A stretch of 64,000 nt of DNA, taken from Acidithiobacillus caldus ATCC 51756. GTDB lineage: Bacteria > Pseudomonadota > Gammaproteobacteria > Acidithiobacillales > Acidithiobacillaceae. A model generated the notes under the pieces. It saw only the letters and a list, made by a program, of their open reading frames with translations, did not search any database and had not been told where the DNA came from. Positions 51,988-60,298 of the stretch are shown here, piece by piece (position 1 is the stretch's first letter; the number at the start of each line of letters is the position of its first letter). The translations under genes were made by a program, and so were the position numbers. The stretch covers positions 937,549-1,001,548 of the forward strand of contig NZ_CP005986.1 in assembly GCF_000175575.2 (NCBI RefSeq), in the 5' to 3' direction.

Positions 51988-52986
51988 TCACAGGTGATCG
52001 GCCAGACCCGGCCACAATTTCACCAGCCGATCCGTGATGAACTGCTCTTGCGCGATGGTGAATTCCATGAACTTCTGCGCGGTCAGGGACAGCACCCTGT
52101 CGCGCGGATATACCAGGTACCATTTTCTCAGGATGGGGAATCCCTCCGCATCCAGCACTTCGACCGGGCCCTCGGTCCCCTCCAACGCCAGGGAGTGTAT
52201 GGAGAGGATGGATATGCCCAATCCGCTGGCGATGGCGTGTTTGATGGCTTCGTTGCTACTCAACTCCATGGTGATGTTGGGGCGCAGATCCTTTTCTGCG
52301 AAAAGGCGCAGATAGGCGTGGCGCGTGCCGGATCCGGGTTCGCGGATGAGAAAGGGGGCTTCGGCGATGGCCGCCAATGGTACGGGCCTGCCCAGGCGGG
52401 TGAGGGGATGCCCACGGGGTACCATGACCGTGAGCGGATTCCAGGCGAAGGGCGTCGCCTCGACCGCCACCTCATCCGTTGGCACCTGTCCCATGACGTA
52501 CAGATCGTCCTCGGAGTCCTGGATGCGCCGGATGATTTCGTCGCGGTTACTGACGGTCATGCTGAATTGGATACCCGGAAATTGCTGGCCAAAGGCTGCG
52601 AGCAGTTCGGGCGCAATATATTTGGCCGTGGTGACGACGCCCAAACGCAGTCTGCCGCGGCGTATCCCTTTCCGGTCGGCAATCTGTGTCTCCAGATTCT
52701 CGACGATGGCGAAGATCTCACGGCAGGCGGTGTAGAGATCCTGCCCTGCATCGGTCAGGCGGATCTCCTTGCCGATCTGTTCAAACAAAGGCAGCCCCAC
52801 GATCTCCCCCAGCTTCTTCATCTGCAAGGAGACCGTCGGCTGCGCTAGGAACAGCGCATCGGCGGCCTTGGTGAAACTTCGGTGGTGGCTGACGGCCAGG
52901 AATACCTGCAACTGCCGAAAGGTGATCTGGCGCAGCAGAGTACTGAGAGACCGGGACTGCGCTCCTCGCGACGGTAGATTTTCCAT
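51988..52986 (-). CDS. LysR-family regulator (CbbR-like) of the dab operon
   Basis: 332 residues from ATG 52986. N-terminal winged helix ITFRQLQVFLAVSHHRSFTK, AADALFLAQPTVSLQMKKLG; C-terminal effector domain with LRLGVVTTAKYIAPELLAAF and GREP-like FLIREPGSGTR. CbbR proteins share the TAKY/APxLL region and control carbon-fixation genes. Here the gene sits immediately upstream of dabBA in the same orientation, so it is a good candidate activator responding to carbon status. The frame is open 75 codons further upstream, but the family starts at ENLPSRGAQ. Confidence 0.88.
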   Translation of the reverse strand: MENLPSRGAQSRSLSTLLRQITFRQLQVFLAVSHHRSFTKAADALFLAQPTVSLQMKKLGEIVGLPLFEQIGKEIRLTDAGQDLYTACREIFAIVENLETQIADRKGIRRGRLRLGVVTTAKYIAPELLAAFGQQFPGIQFSMTVSNRDEIIRRIQDSEDDLYVMGQVPTDEVAVEATPFAWNPLTVMVPRGHPLTRLGRPVPLAAIAEAPFLIREPGSGTRHAYLRLFAEKDLRPNITMELSSNEAIKHAIASGLGISILSIHSLALEGTEGPVEVLDAEGFPILRKWYLVYPRDRVLSLTAQKFMEFTIAQEQFITDRLVKLWPGLADHL

Positions 52987-53062
52987 GGGCGAAGCGTACT
53001 CCCCTAGGGTAGACGTTGGCGAGGTGGATGTGCAGTGGAGCGGAACGTCATCCCCCCGGGGA

Positions 53063-54391
53063 TCAGGGGTAACTGGGCAAGAACGGCTCGCCGTCGATGG
53101 GAGCGAAGGCGCAGCGTCCGCGCCCTTGCGCCTTGGCCCAGTAGAGGGCCCGATCGGCGCGTGCCAGGGCCAGAGCCGTGGGCTGATCCTCTGCCAGTAG
53201 TGGGGTAGCACCCAGGCTGACGGAGAGACACACGTGTTCCCGACCGGACAGGGCTACCTCGGTACCACAGATCCGGCTCAGGATCCGGCCCAGTATATCG
53301 TAGCCCTCCTCGGGACAGCACTTGCGAAAGACGATGGCGAACTCGTCCCCGCCCAGACGACCGAAGAGGTCGGTACTGCGCAATACGTCCCGGATGATCT
53401 CGGCGGTGGTCCTGAGGACTTTATCTCCAGCCAGATGCCCGAATCGATCGTTGACGGCTTTGAAGTGATCGAGGTCGACGATCACCAGCAGGCTCTCCTC
53501 GGGATAGCGCCGCAGATGCCGGATGTACTTGCCCGTCTGCTCCAGAAAGGCCCGACGGTTCAGCGTATCCGTCAAATCGTCCCAGGTCGCCAGCCGAGTC
53601 AGCGCCGCCTTGGCCTCTACCTCCGCCGTCACATCGCGGAAGATTCCTTCCACACCGAGCAATTCGCCCCCGGCACCCTTCAGTGCCCTGCTGGTGATGG
53701 CGACATGCACCACCCGCCCGTCCTTGTGGCGCAAGCGCGCGGGATGGTCGCGGATTTCCCCATGCTTCTGGATGGCTTCTACCACCAGTGACCGTTCCTC
53801 CGGCACCAAGTAAAAGTCCGCCGCTGGGCGTCCCAGCACTTCTTCTACGGTGTAGCCAAGCATGCGCATCGACCCGGGACCCACCATGACCAACTCCTGG
53901 CGCTCATTGGTTCGGTAGAATACGTCGTGCATATTCTCAAAGAGGCGCTGAAAGTTTTCTTCCGAAGCCTTGAGTGCGGCGTCCATCTTCAGCAGTTCCG
54001 TCACTTCCGTACCCGAGGCCAGATCGATGCGCAGGCCATTTACCCGTGTCGTGGCACTCGACACGACAACTGCGCGGATGGCACCGGTGCGCGTGCGCAG
54101 ACGAATCAGGGTAGGTGCGTTTTTTGGGTGGCTTTCCGTCAATGCGCTGAATCTATAAAGGACCAACTCTTGATCGAGGGGATGAACAAATTCGATAATG
54201 TCCTTATGTAGGAACTCCTCCGCTTCGCTGCCATCGAGCAGAGCCATGGCAGCAGTATTCAGGAAAATAATCCTGCGCTTATTGAGAATGACATGCGGGC
54301 TCGGGCAAATCCTCAAAACATCCAGTCCGCCAAGGTTCATCAGCGCGGAAATATAATCCGATCCTTCTGAAGGAGTCCCATCCGTGCGCAC
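53063..54391 (-). CDS. PAS-PAS-GGDEF diguanylate cyclase
   Basis: 442 residues from GTG 54391 (AGGAGG four bases upstream). Two PAS-like sensor domains (about 25-130 and 145-260; the second with a PAC motif VEGIFRDVTAEV), then a GGDEF domain with GRLGGDEFAIVF. An RxxD inhibitory site (RSTD) lies five residues before GGDEF, so product inhibition is expected. It makes c-di-GMP; no signal peptide or membrane helix, so it senses a cytosolic cue. Stop is 77 bp from the LysR start. Confidence 0.92.
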   Translation of the reverse strand: MRTDGTPSEGSDYISALMNLGGLDVLRICPSPHVILNKRRIIFLNTAAMALLDGSEAEEFLHKDIIEFVHPLDQELVLYRFSALTESHPKNAPTLIRLRTRTGAIRAVVVSSATTRVNGLRIDLASGTEVTELLKMDAALKASEENFQRLFENMHDVFYRTNERQELVMVGPGSMRMLGYTVEEVLGRPAADFYLVPEERSLVVEAIQKHGEIRDHPARLRHKDGRVVHVAITSRALKGAGGELLGVEGIFRDVTAEVEAKAALTRLATWDDLTDTLNRRAFLEQTGKYIRHLRRYPEESLLVIVDLDHFKAVNDRFGHLAGDKVLRTTAEIIRDVLRSTDLFGRLGGDEFAIVFRKCCPEEGYDILGRILSRICGTEVALSGREHVCLSVSLGATPLLAEDQPTALALARADRALYWAKAQGRGRCAFAPIDGEPFLPSYP

Positions 54392-54525
54392 AAAACCTCC
54401 TGTTTAAACCCATTATTTTCGCGTAGGTGGCCAGAACCCGGACACGGTGAACGAGGGCCGAACTAGATCAGCGAATCCTATCATCGCTCGTGCCCGACGT
54501 CACCTTAGCCCAGTAGCAAGCGTGA

Positions 54526-54534
54526 GAACTTATC
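54526..54534. repeat. Left target-site duplication of the IS256 element
   Basis: GAACTTATC, repeated exactly at 55954-55962 on the other side of the element. Confidence 0.9.
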
Positions 54535-55953
54535 GAGCTATGGTCAAGATTGGTGTATGAGCATTTGCTAACACGATTCAGGCGGCGTCCTGTTGAGGAT
54601 CCAGCCGGGTTTCGTTGGCAGGCATCCCATCGACAAATGTCACCCCGGCAAAGAGCTCGCGCAGTCTTTCCGGATGCTGAATCCCGCGCCAGTGTCTCTC
54701 TGCCTGCTGGATGAGCTTGTAGCTCAGGCCAAGGAAAGTGGCTCGAGAGACACAGTTTTTAGTGCGGCTGCTGCGTTGCCGTACGGTGGCGAAGGTCGAT
54801 TCGATGGCGTTGCTGCTGCGGATATGCCGCCAGTGCTCTGCCGGGAAGTCGAAGAAGGTCAGCAGCACGTCCCGGTCCTTCTCGAGCTTTGCGACCGCTC
54901 TGGGATATTTGGCCTGGTAGTCCCGCACGAAGGCTTGCCAGGCTTTCTCCGCAGCTTCACGGGTGTCGGCCATCCAGATCGCCTGCAGGGCGGCCTTGGC
55001 TTTCCCCTGAAGGCGCTTCGGTAGCTCGTTGAGGATGTTGGCCGTCTTGTGCACCCAACAGCGCTGATGACGGGTTTGTGGGTAAATCTCGTCCAGGGCG
55101 GCCCAGAAACCCATCGCCCCATCTCCTATGGCCAGTAGTGGCGCCTCCTGCAGCCCGCGGTCGCGCAAGTCCCGCAGGATCTCTAGCCAGGAGGCTTTGG
55201 ACTCCCGTAAACCGTCGGTGACCGCCACGACCTCCTTCTTGCCCTCGGCCGTCACGCCAATAATGACCAAGAGACACATCCGGGGATCGTCCTCCGCCCG
55301 CAGCTGGGTATAGACCCCGTCGGCCCACCAATAGGCGTAGCGTTTTCCCTGTAGAGACCGGCGCTGCCATTGGGCATGCTCTTGCGCCCATTCGACTTTC
55401 AAGCGTCCCAGCACGGCCGGAGAAAGCCCCTTGGCCTCCTCGCCCAGGAGAACAGACAGCGCCTCGTGCATCCGTCCCGACGATACCCCGTGCAGGTACA
55501 ACCAGGGGAGCGCTGCGGCCACGGTCCGCGACTTGCGCACGTAGGGCGGTACCAGGGAAGAACGGAAGACCACGCCCGAACCGGAGCGGTCTCGCACCTT
55601 GGGGACCTGTACAGGCACGGGGCCGACCGCTGTCAGGATCTCCCGCTCCGGCAGATATCCATTCCGCACGACGGCCCGGCGACCATCGACCATGCGTACC
55701 GCGGCATACTCCTCCAGCAGCACCTGCACCTCGCCCTCGATGGCCTGTTGGATCAGCTGGCGCGCGGACCGCCGCAATAAGCCCTCGATGTTCAGGCCCA
55801 ACTCTCCCATTCCTCCGTCGAAACCAGTACTCTCTTGCATGGCGCACTCCTCATTCGTTGCGAATCGGATCCAGAAACCCTTTTCTAGCAACAGTGCGCC
55901 ACCCTCCTCAAGCTAGTTGTAGACCTCCCGTACACCAGATTCGAGCATAGCTC
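54535..55953 (-). mobile_element. IS256-family insertion sequence, intact
   Basis: 1419 bp with imperfect terminal inverted repeats (outer end GAGCTATG on both sides, continuing through TGGTGTA) and a perfect 9-bp target duplication. Contains one full transposase gene. Inserted in the intergenic region between the diguanylate cyclase and the YceI gene. The intact duplication points to recent insertion. Confidence 0.92.
54578..55840 (-). CDS. IS256/Mutator-type transposase
   Basis: 420 residues from ATG 55840 (GAGGAGTGCGCC upstream). DDE transposase of the IS256 class. N-terminal LIQQAIEGEVQVLLEEYAAVR, catalytic Asp in YWWADGVY, second Asp in AIGDGAMGFWAAL, Glu in SSNAIESTFATVRQR. No interruption, so the element is probably active. 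Confidence 0.95.
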   Translation of the reverse strand: MQESTGFDGGMGELGLNIEGLLRRSARQLIQQAIEGEVQVLLEEYAAVRMVDGRRAVVRNGYLPEREILTAVGPVPVQVPKVRDRSGSGVVFRSSLVPPYVRKSRTVAAALPWLYLHGVSSGRMHEALSVLLGEEAKGLSPAVLGRLKVEWAQEHAQWQRRSLQGKRYAYWWADGVYTQLRAEDDPRMCLLVIIGVTAEGKKEVVAVTDGLRESKASWLEILRDLRDRGLQEAPLLAIGDGAMGFWAALDEIYPQTRHQRCWVHKTANILNELPKRLQGKAKAALQAIWMADTREAAEKAWQAFVRDYQAKYPRAVAKLEKDRDVLLTFFDFPAEHWRHIRSSNAIESTFATVRQRSSRTKNCVSRATFLGLSYKLIQQAERHWRGIQHPERLRELFAGVTFVDGMPANETRLDPQQDAA

Positions 55954-55962
55954 GAACTTATC
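55954..55962. repeat. Right target-site duplication of the IS256 element
   Basis: GAACTTATC, the partner of 54526-54534. Confidence 0.9.
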
Positions 55963-56203
55963 TGCGTGGGAGCGCTTTTTCCCTGTATCTGGAAAGGGAT
56001 CGCGATCACGGTGCAACGATATATCTGTTCTGTTATTTTTTCTTAATGCACAATGCACTCCATAGATTGGATGGTTACGTTGTCTCTTTCTTGTAACATA
56101 AAAAGAGAAGACCTTTTCCGCGGGCTGCTCCGGCGCTGGCGTCCAGTGGCTGGCGGTAGGGCCGGCACCGGCTGCATAGGCGATACACACCCATGATCCA
56201 TAA

Positions 56204-56249
56204 GGCAAGCGCCCAGCGCTGTGGAGAACACAGGCGCTGGGTGCTTGCC
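56204..56249. other. Long near-perfect hairpin
   Basis: A 46-nt inverted repeat: 16-bp outer arms GGCAAGCGCCCAGCGC and GCGCTGGGTGCTTGCC (one G-U), continuing as TGTG / CACA around a GAGAA loop with a single bulged G. No T-run follows on either strand. It could be a structured RNA, a bidirectional transcription barrier or a mobile REP-like unit. The remaining sequence from 55963 to 56317 holds no gene I can support. Confidence 0.6.
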
Positions 56250-56317
56250 GTGGACTGCATCGATGGTCGTAAAAGGACTTGTCTGACAGCGCTGGTGACT
56301 CGCCGCCGGACGAACAG

Positions 56318-56950
56318 CTATTGCTTCTCGCCCTCTACCTCGACCTTGATGGCGATGGCATTGGATAGCCCCTCGGGAAGATAGGCGTCCATACCAAAAT
56401 CCGAGCGGTGGATGGTAGTTGTCGCCACAAAGCCCGAGAGATAGCCGCCCCAGGGTTTGGGCAAATAGGGCACATTGCCGGCACCCAGCTCGTGGACCTG
56501 GAACACCACAGGCTTGGTGACCCCGTGCAGAGTCAAATTACCGTAGAGTTCTCCCGTCTTTTTCCCGGTCGGGACATACTTGGTGCTGACGAAGGTAATG
56601 TCTGGATACTGCTTGACGTCGAAGAATTCCTTGCTGCGCAGATGTTGATCGCGCAGGGGGTAATCCGTATTGATGCTGGCGGCGGGTATGGTGATGTGCA
56701 CCCGATCCTTGGCCGGGTCTTGCGCGTCGAAGGTATAGGTGCCGGAGATCTGGTCGAAGCGCCCCGTAAATTCGGTAATGCCGACGTGGCCGATGGTGAA
56801 GAGCACGTTGGTGTGCTGGGGATCGATGCGATAGGTACCGTCGGGATTGCCGTCGAGATAGGCATAGTGTTTGGCTGGCGCGGCGCAGGCCGTCCCGGCC
56901 ATCAGTACGGTGGATACGGCCAGTGCGGTCGTCAGGCGTTTTGCGAACAT
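56318..56950 (-). CDS. YceI-family periplasmic lipid-binding protein
   Basis: 210 residues with a signal peptide ending in ACAA (near residue 24). The lipocalin-like YceI fold is clear: YRIDPQHTNVLFTIGHVGITEFTGRF, DRVHITIPAASINTDYPLRDQHLRSKEFFDVKQYP, and LTLHGVTKPV. Probably binds isoprenoid quinone-like lipids in the periplasm. Ribosome site TAGGAG. It shares strand with wrbA, 15 bp downstream of its stop, and may be cotranscribed. Confidence 0.9.
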   Translation of the reverse strand: MFAKRLTTALAVSTVLMAGTACAAPAKHYAYLDGNPDGTYRIDPQHTNVLFTIGHVGITEFTGRFDQISGTYTFDAQDPAKDRVHITIPAASINTDYPLRDQHLRSKEFFDVKQYPDITFVSTKYVPTGKKTGELYGNLTLHGVTKPVVFQVHELGAGNVPYLPKPWGGYLSGFVATTTIHRSDFGMDAYLPEGLSNAIAIKVEVEGEKQ

Positions 56951-56965
56951 GGCATTTCTCCTATT

Positions 56966-57568
56966 TTACCCAAACAGTTTCTTGCTGATTTCCGCCACAT
57001 GCCGCCCCTGGAAGCGGGCAATGGCGAGTTCGTTGGCCGAAGGCATGCGGCTGCCGTCGCCCTTGGCCAGGGTGCTGGCGCCGTAGGGGGTGCCGCCGCT
57101 GATCTCGTCCATATTGAGGAGTTCTGCGCAACTGTAGGGTACGCCGACGACGATCATCCCCTGGTGAAGCAAAAAGCTGTGGAAGGACGTGATGGTGGTT
57201 TCCTGGCCGCCGTGCTGTGAAGCGGTACTGACAAAGACGCCGCCGACCTTGCCCACCAAAGCGCCCTGTTGCCAAAGATTACCCGTGCGGTCGAGAAAAT
57301 TACGCATCTGTCCGCTCATATTGCCGAAGCGCGTAGGCGTCCCAAAGAGAATGGCATCGTAGTTCGCCAGGTCGTCGGGGTGCGCTTCGGCCGCTGCTTG
57401 GGTCGTTTTGGCGTGCAGACTGGCCAGGGTCTCCGCCGGCATAGTCTCGGGGACGCGTTTGACGTCCACCTGGGTTCCGGCCACGGAACGGGCACCTTCG
57501 GCTTCCGCCTGGGCCATAGCTTCCACATGACCCCACAGGCTGTGGTATAGCACCAGAATCTTAGTCAC
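56966..57568 (-). CDS. wrbA: NAD(P)H:quinone oxidoreductase WrbA-type
   Basis: 200 residues from GTG 57568 with AAGGAGGAG upstream. Flavodoxin-fold FMN protein: [58 protein letters not shown] and HGMIVVG-type pattern match WrbA. Two-electron quinone reduction protects against redox cycling. Divergent from an HxlR-family regulator that probably controls it. Confidence 0.92.
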   Translation of the reverse strand: MTKILVLYHSLWGHVEAMAQAEAEGARSVAGTQVDVKRVPETMPAETLASLHAKTTQAAAEAHPDDLANYDAILFGTPTRFGNMSGQMRNFLDRTGNLWQQGALVGKVGGVFVSTASQHGGQETTITSFHSFLLHQGMIVVGVPYSCAELLNMDEISGGTPYGASTLAKGDGSRMPSANELAIARFQGRHVAEISKKLFG

Positions 57569-57637
57569 GATATCTCCTCCTTGCTGGACTCCACCTGGAG
57601 TCTGGGGTTCAATAGAGCACTCTCGATTCCCTTTGTA

Positions 57638-57649
57638 AAGTAGGTACTT
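57638..57649. promoter_or_regulatory. Candidate HxlR operator between wrbA and the regulator
   Basis: Inverted repeat AAGTA-GG-TACTT in the 94-bp divergent intergenic region, with a nearby half-site AAGTAACTA at 57652-57660 just before the regulator ATG. Confidence 0.5.
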
Positions 57650-57662
57650 CAAAGTAACTAAT

Positions 57663-58034
57663 ATGCGCCAATCCCGACAGGAACAGGCTTGCCCCATGGA
57701 CCAACTGTTGCGGCTGCTGATGGGGCCGTGGACCACCTACATCCTCTGGGTGCTGGAAAACCAGGGCACACTGCGTTTTGGCGCCCTCAAGAAAGCCATC
57801 CCCGGAATCTCGTCGCGCATGCTCACCGAGCGCCTGCGCGTTCTGGAAAGCGCACAGATCGTCTTCCGAGATTACCGCCCCACCGTCCCGCCAGAGGTGC
57901 GCTACGGTTTGACGGAGCGCGGACGGGAGCTTGGGGCAGTGCTGGCTGAACTGAACACCCTCGCCCGACGCTGGTTTGGCGATGAAGAAGATCCCGCCGT
58001 AGAGGAGCGATCCGCGCCAGCCTCGGGCTCTTGA
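57663..58034 (+). CDS. HxlR-family transcriptional regulator (YodB/QorR-like)
   Basis: 123 residues. Winged-helix HxlR domain [46 protein letters not shown] single conserved Cys at position 10 in QACPM is the thiol-sensor residue used by YodB, HypR and QorR to sense quinones or diamide. Divergent from wrbA, a quinone reductase, so quinone-responsive control is likely. No ribosome site; the ATG follows the operator region closely. Confidence 0.88.
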   Translation: MRQSRQEQACPMDQLLRLLMGPWTTYILWVLENQGTLRFGALKKAIPGISSRMLTERLRVLESAQIVFRDYRPTVPPEVRYGLTERGRELGAVLAELNTLARRWFGDEEDPAVEERSAPASGS

Positions 58035-58216
58035 TCCATCGCCTGCGTTGACAACCTCGCCTGTCCGTTTGCTCGGTGTCTTGCCCTGTGCCGTGAATTA
58101 GCCAGGGGTTTGTAGCGCTTTTCTTCCAAAAATCGGCGCTCACGTACGCGCTAGACGGCTACCTTATGCAACTCGCGCTGCAGTCAGGTACACTGGGGTC
58201 AATATCGGGAGAGAAC

Positions 58217-58429
58217 GTGCTCAAACTCGAACAGATCCAGAAGAACGCCGCCATCACGGGCCTCGAGCCCGGGCAGGTGGTGCGCATCGTCACCACCGAG
58301 CCGGTGGGCGACAATGCTCTGACCGTCTACTATGTCGGTCAGCGCGAAAAAATGAACAGGATGCGTGCCAAATCAGCAATTCAACTGAACACCTTGCATG
58401 GTGGACGATCGACGGTCCTTTTTTTATGA
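58217..58429 (+). pseudogene. N-terminal remnant of a SNF2-type defence helicase
   Basis: From GTG 58217 (GGGAGA upstream) the first 39 codons read LKLEQIQKNAAITGLEPGQV then VRIVTTEPVGDNALTVYY, the typical start of large SNF2-like helicases found in restriction/defence islands. After about 58334 the match stops and an unrelated tail runs to a stop at 58429. More than 900 codons are missing, so this is a deletion remnant. Confidence 0.6.
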
Positions 58430-58507
58430 ATCATGCCAGTATGTCGACGATCGCCCCGCTGGCATGTGTTCACGCCGGGACGCTGACGATTGTTCTACCG
58501 ATGACGC

Positions 58508-58810
58508 TGATTAACAGACGAGGACAAGATCCGCAAAGTCATCACCGAGGAAATCCCGGCGCGGGTGGCGCAGGACAAGGCCTACCAAAACGCGCAGGCG
58601 AACTCCGACAAGCAAATCGCCAAACTGGAGCACAACAAGGCCCTCAACCGGGTGGTGTTCGAGCTGCTGTCCGACCACACCGAACTGTTCAAGCAGTTCA
58701 GCGACAACCCCAACTTCAAGCGCTGGCTGACGGACACCGTTTTCGATGCGGCCTATCAGCAGGGGACGGTTCCGCCGAAGACGCGACCGCAGACTGGGGC
58801 GTCGGCGTGA
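58508..58810 (+). pseudogene. C-terminal remnant of a type I restriction HsdR-like subunit
   Basis: The frame reads DEDKIRKVITEEIPARVAQD, then NSDKQIAKLEHNKALNRVVF and ELFKQFSDNPNFKRWLTDTV to a normal stop at 58810. This resembles the extreme C-terminus of HsdR-type subunits. There is no start codon or helicase/nuclease body, so only the 3' end remains. The HrgA-like gene follows 25 bp later. Confidence 0.6.
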
Positions 58811-58835
58811 TGACCGGGACGAGAGAGGAGTAGGT

Positions 58836-59777
58836 ATGGAATTAAATCTGGCCAAAACCGTCGTCAGCTACCTGAAGGCGCATCCGGATGAGAAATTCAC
58901 CGCGCGCCAGATCGCCGAGTGGGTGTTTGCGACCTACCCCGAGCAGTGTCAGGCCAAAAAGCAGAGCAGCCAATACCTCGAAACGGATGCCGAACTGGTA
59001 CAGCAGATCGTGCGCGAGATCAGTTCCCAGTTGCCGCGCCTGCAAAGGAAGCATCTGGAGCTGAAGACGACCGAGGGGCGGCCGCGCAAGCATTACTACT
59101 CGGACCGAACGGACAGCGCCGAGGTGGCGGCGGTCGAGTGCGAGGATGCAGCGTCAATGACGGACGCGAGCACCTTGAACATCGATGAGTGCGCGCTTTA
59201 TTCGATGTTGTCGCAGTACTTGTGGGAGGAGTTCGGAGTATTCTCCAAGCGTATCGAAGAAAAGCGCTCGTCCAACAAGCGCGGGCCCAACGGCAACCGC
59301 TGGCTGTACCCGGATGTGGTCGGCATGGAGGATTTGAGCAAGGAATAGCACCGCGAAGTGCGCGATTGCGTTACGCAGTATGCCGATAAACGCACCAAGC
59401 TGTGGTCGTTCGAGGCCAAGCTGCTGATCAACCGTTCGAACGCGCGCGAGTGCTTCTTCCAGGCGGTATCGAATTCGTCTTGGGCCAACTTCGGCTATCT
59501 GGTCGCGGCGGAAATCGGCGGCACTGATACGCTGAAGGAACTACGGATGCTGTTCGCAGCGCATGGCATTGGCTTCATCAAACTGGACATGGAAAACCCT
59601 ACAGATAGTCAAGTGCTCATTCCAGCCCGCGAGCGTGATGAGATTGATTGGGACATGGCCAATCGGCTGGCCACGGAGAACCGGGATTTCTTGGAGTACG
59701 TCAAGCTGGTGAAGCAGTTCTACCAGACCGGCGAAGCGCAGCTGGGAGACTGGGACTTTCCGGGACTAGACGATTGA
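58836..59777 (+). pseudogene. HrgA-like (COG2958) protein gene split by an in-frame amber codon
   Basis: ATG 58836 has GAGAGGAG upstream. The first 170 codons (FTARQIAEWVFATYPEQC, TDAELVQQIVREISSQLP, LKTTEGRPRKHYY) form the HARE-HTH-like N-terminus of the HrgA family, associated with restriction-modification loci. A TAG at 59346-59348 interrupts the frame. The same frame continues without shift for 142 codons (KLWSFEAKLLINRSNARECF, ANFGYLVAAEIGG) to a stop at 59777. A single C-to-T change (CAG to TAG) would explain it. Amber readthrough or reinitiation cannot be excluded. Confidence 0.75.
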
Positions 59778-59910
59778 CCATCTATTCCAAGTAGCTGATG
59801 ACGTCGAGAAGTTTTTCATTGTGGCCGGAGTGCGCACCATAGTAGCCGTCGCCTTCATGGCTTGAGCCAGCATGGTTTGTGGTTGGATATAGGTTGGATG
59901 GAAAAACAAA

Positions 59911-59948
59911 AGGCACCTAGGATAACTTACTAAGTGCCTGTTTTATTT
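59911..59948 (+). terminator. Rho-independent terminator after the HrgA-like gene
   Basis: Stem AGGCAC-c-TAG / CTA-a-GTGCCT with a 9-nt loop, followed by GTTTTATTT. It abuts the tRNA-Lys fragment. Confidence 0.75.
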
Positions 59949-59992
59949 GGTGGGTTGTGAGGGGATCGAACCCACGACCCGCTGATTAAGAG
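59948..59992 (-). repeat. 3' half of a tRNA-Lys gene: probable attachment site
   Basis: On the minus strand the sequence from CTCTTAATCAGC through the T-arm GTTCGATCC to ACAACCCACCA is the 3' half of a tRNA-Lys (anticodon CTT), including the anticodon, T-arm, acceptor strand and CCA. The 5' half is absent: upstream bases do not form the D-arm or acceptor partner. Displaced tRNA 3' ends of this kind mark one end of an element integrated by a tyrosine recombinase. By orientation, the element would extend to the right, toward an intact tRNA-Lys beyond the window. Confidence 0.8.
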
Positions 59993-60114
59993 ACAGTTGC
60001 CTGAGTATTTGTCGCTTACAAAGCATTTTAATGTTAACATATAACAGCCTGTTTTCAACAACAAAACGGTAGTTTCATTATATCCTTCAATGGGTTGTCT
60101 TGTCCCGTGTTTCT

Positions 60115-60144
60115 GGCAGAACTAGATCCAGACTAGTGCCAGAA
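60115..60144 (+). repeat. Paired 11-bp repeats, copy 1
   Basis: A 30-bp block repeated at 60299-60328 with two mismatches. It contains two tandem 11-bp units, ACTAGATCCAG (60121-60131) and ACTAGTGCCAG (60132-60142). One unit per helical turn beside an attachment site resembles integrase arm-type or excisionase binding sites. Confidence 0.75.
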
Positions 60145-60162
60145 TTGCGCAATGAGCAGCTG

Positions 60163-60186
60163 AGTTGCTCAGTTGCTCAGTTGCTC
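60163..60186 (+). repeat. Triple 8-bp tandem repeat
   Basis: Three exact copies of AGTTGCTC, in the AT-rich region between the tRNA-Lys fragment and the capsule genes. The stretch 59993-60683 as a whole contains no supported gene, only the repeats and an IS-end-like sequence. Confidence 0.8.
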
Positions 60187-60298
60187 TATCGCGTTATGCT
60201 CATCTATGTATCATCAGCTATAGAATTAACAACTTGATATTAAAAGGGTATAGGCTGCTTTTTTAACTCGTAGAAATTTTGCTAACTGTTCTTGCTTG

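Noticed and set aside
59782-59923. Minus-strand frame ending SGHNEKLLDVISYLE after the HrgA-like gene
   Set aside because: Reads coding-like for about 40 codons but has only a GTG directly after a stop, no ribosome site and overlaps a terminator; probably chance.
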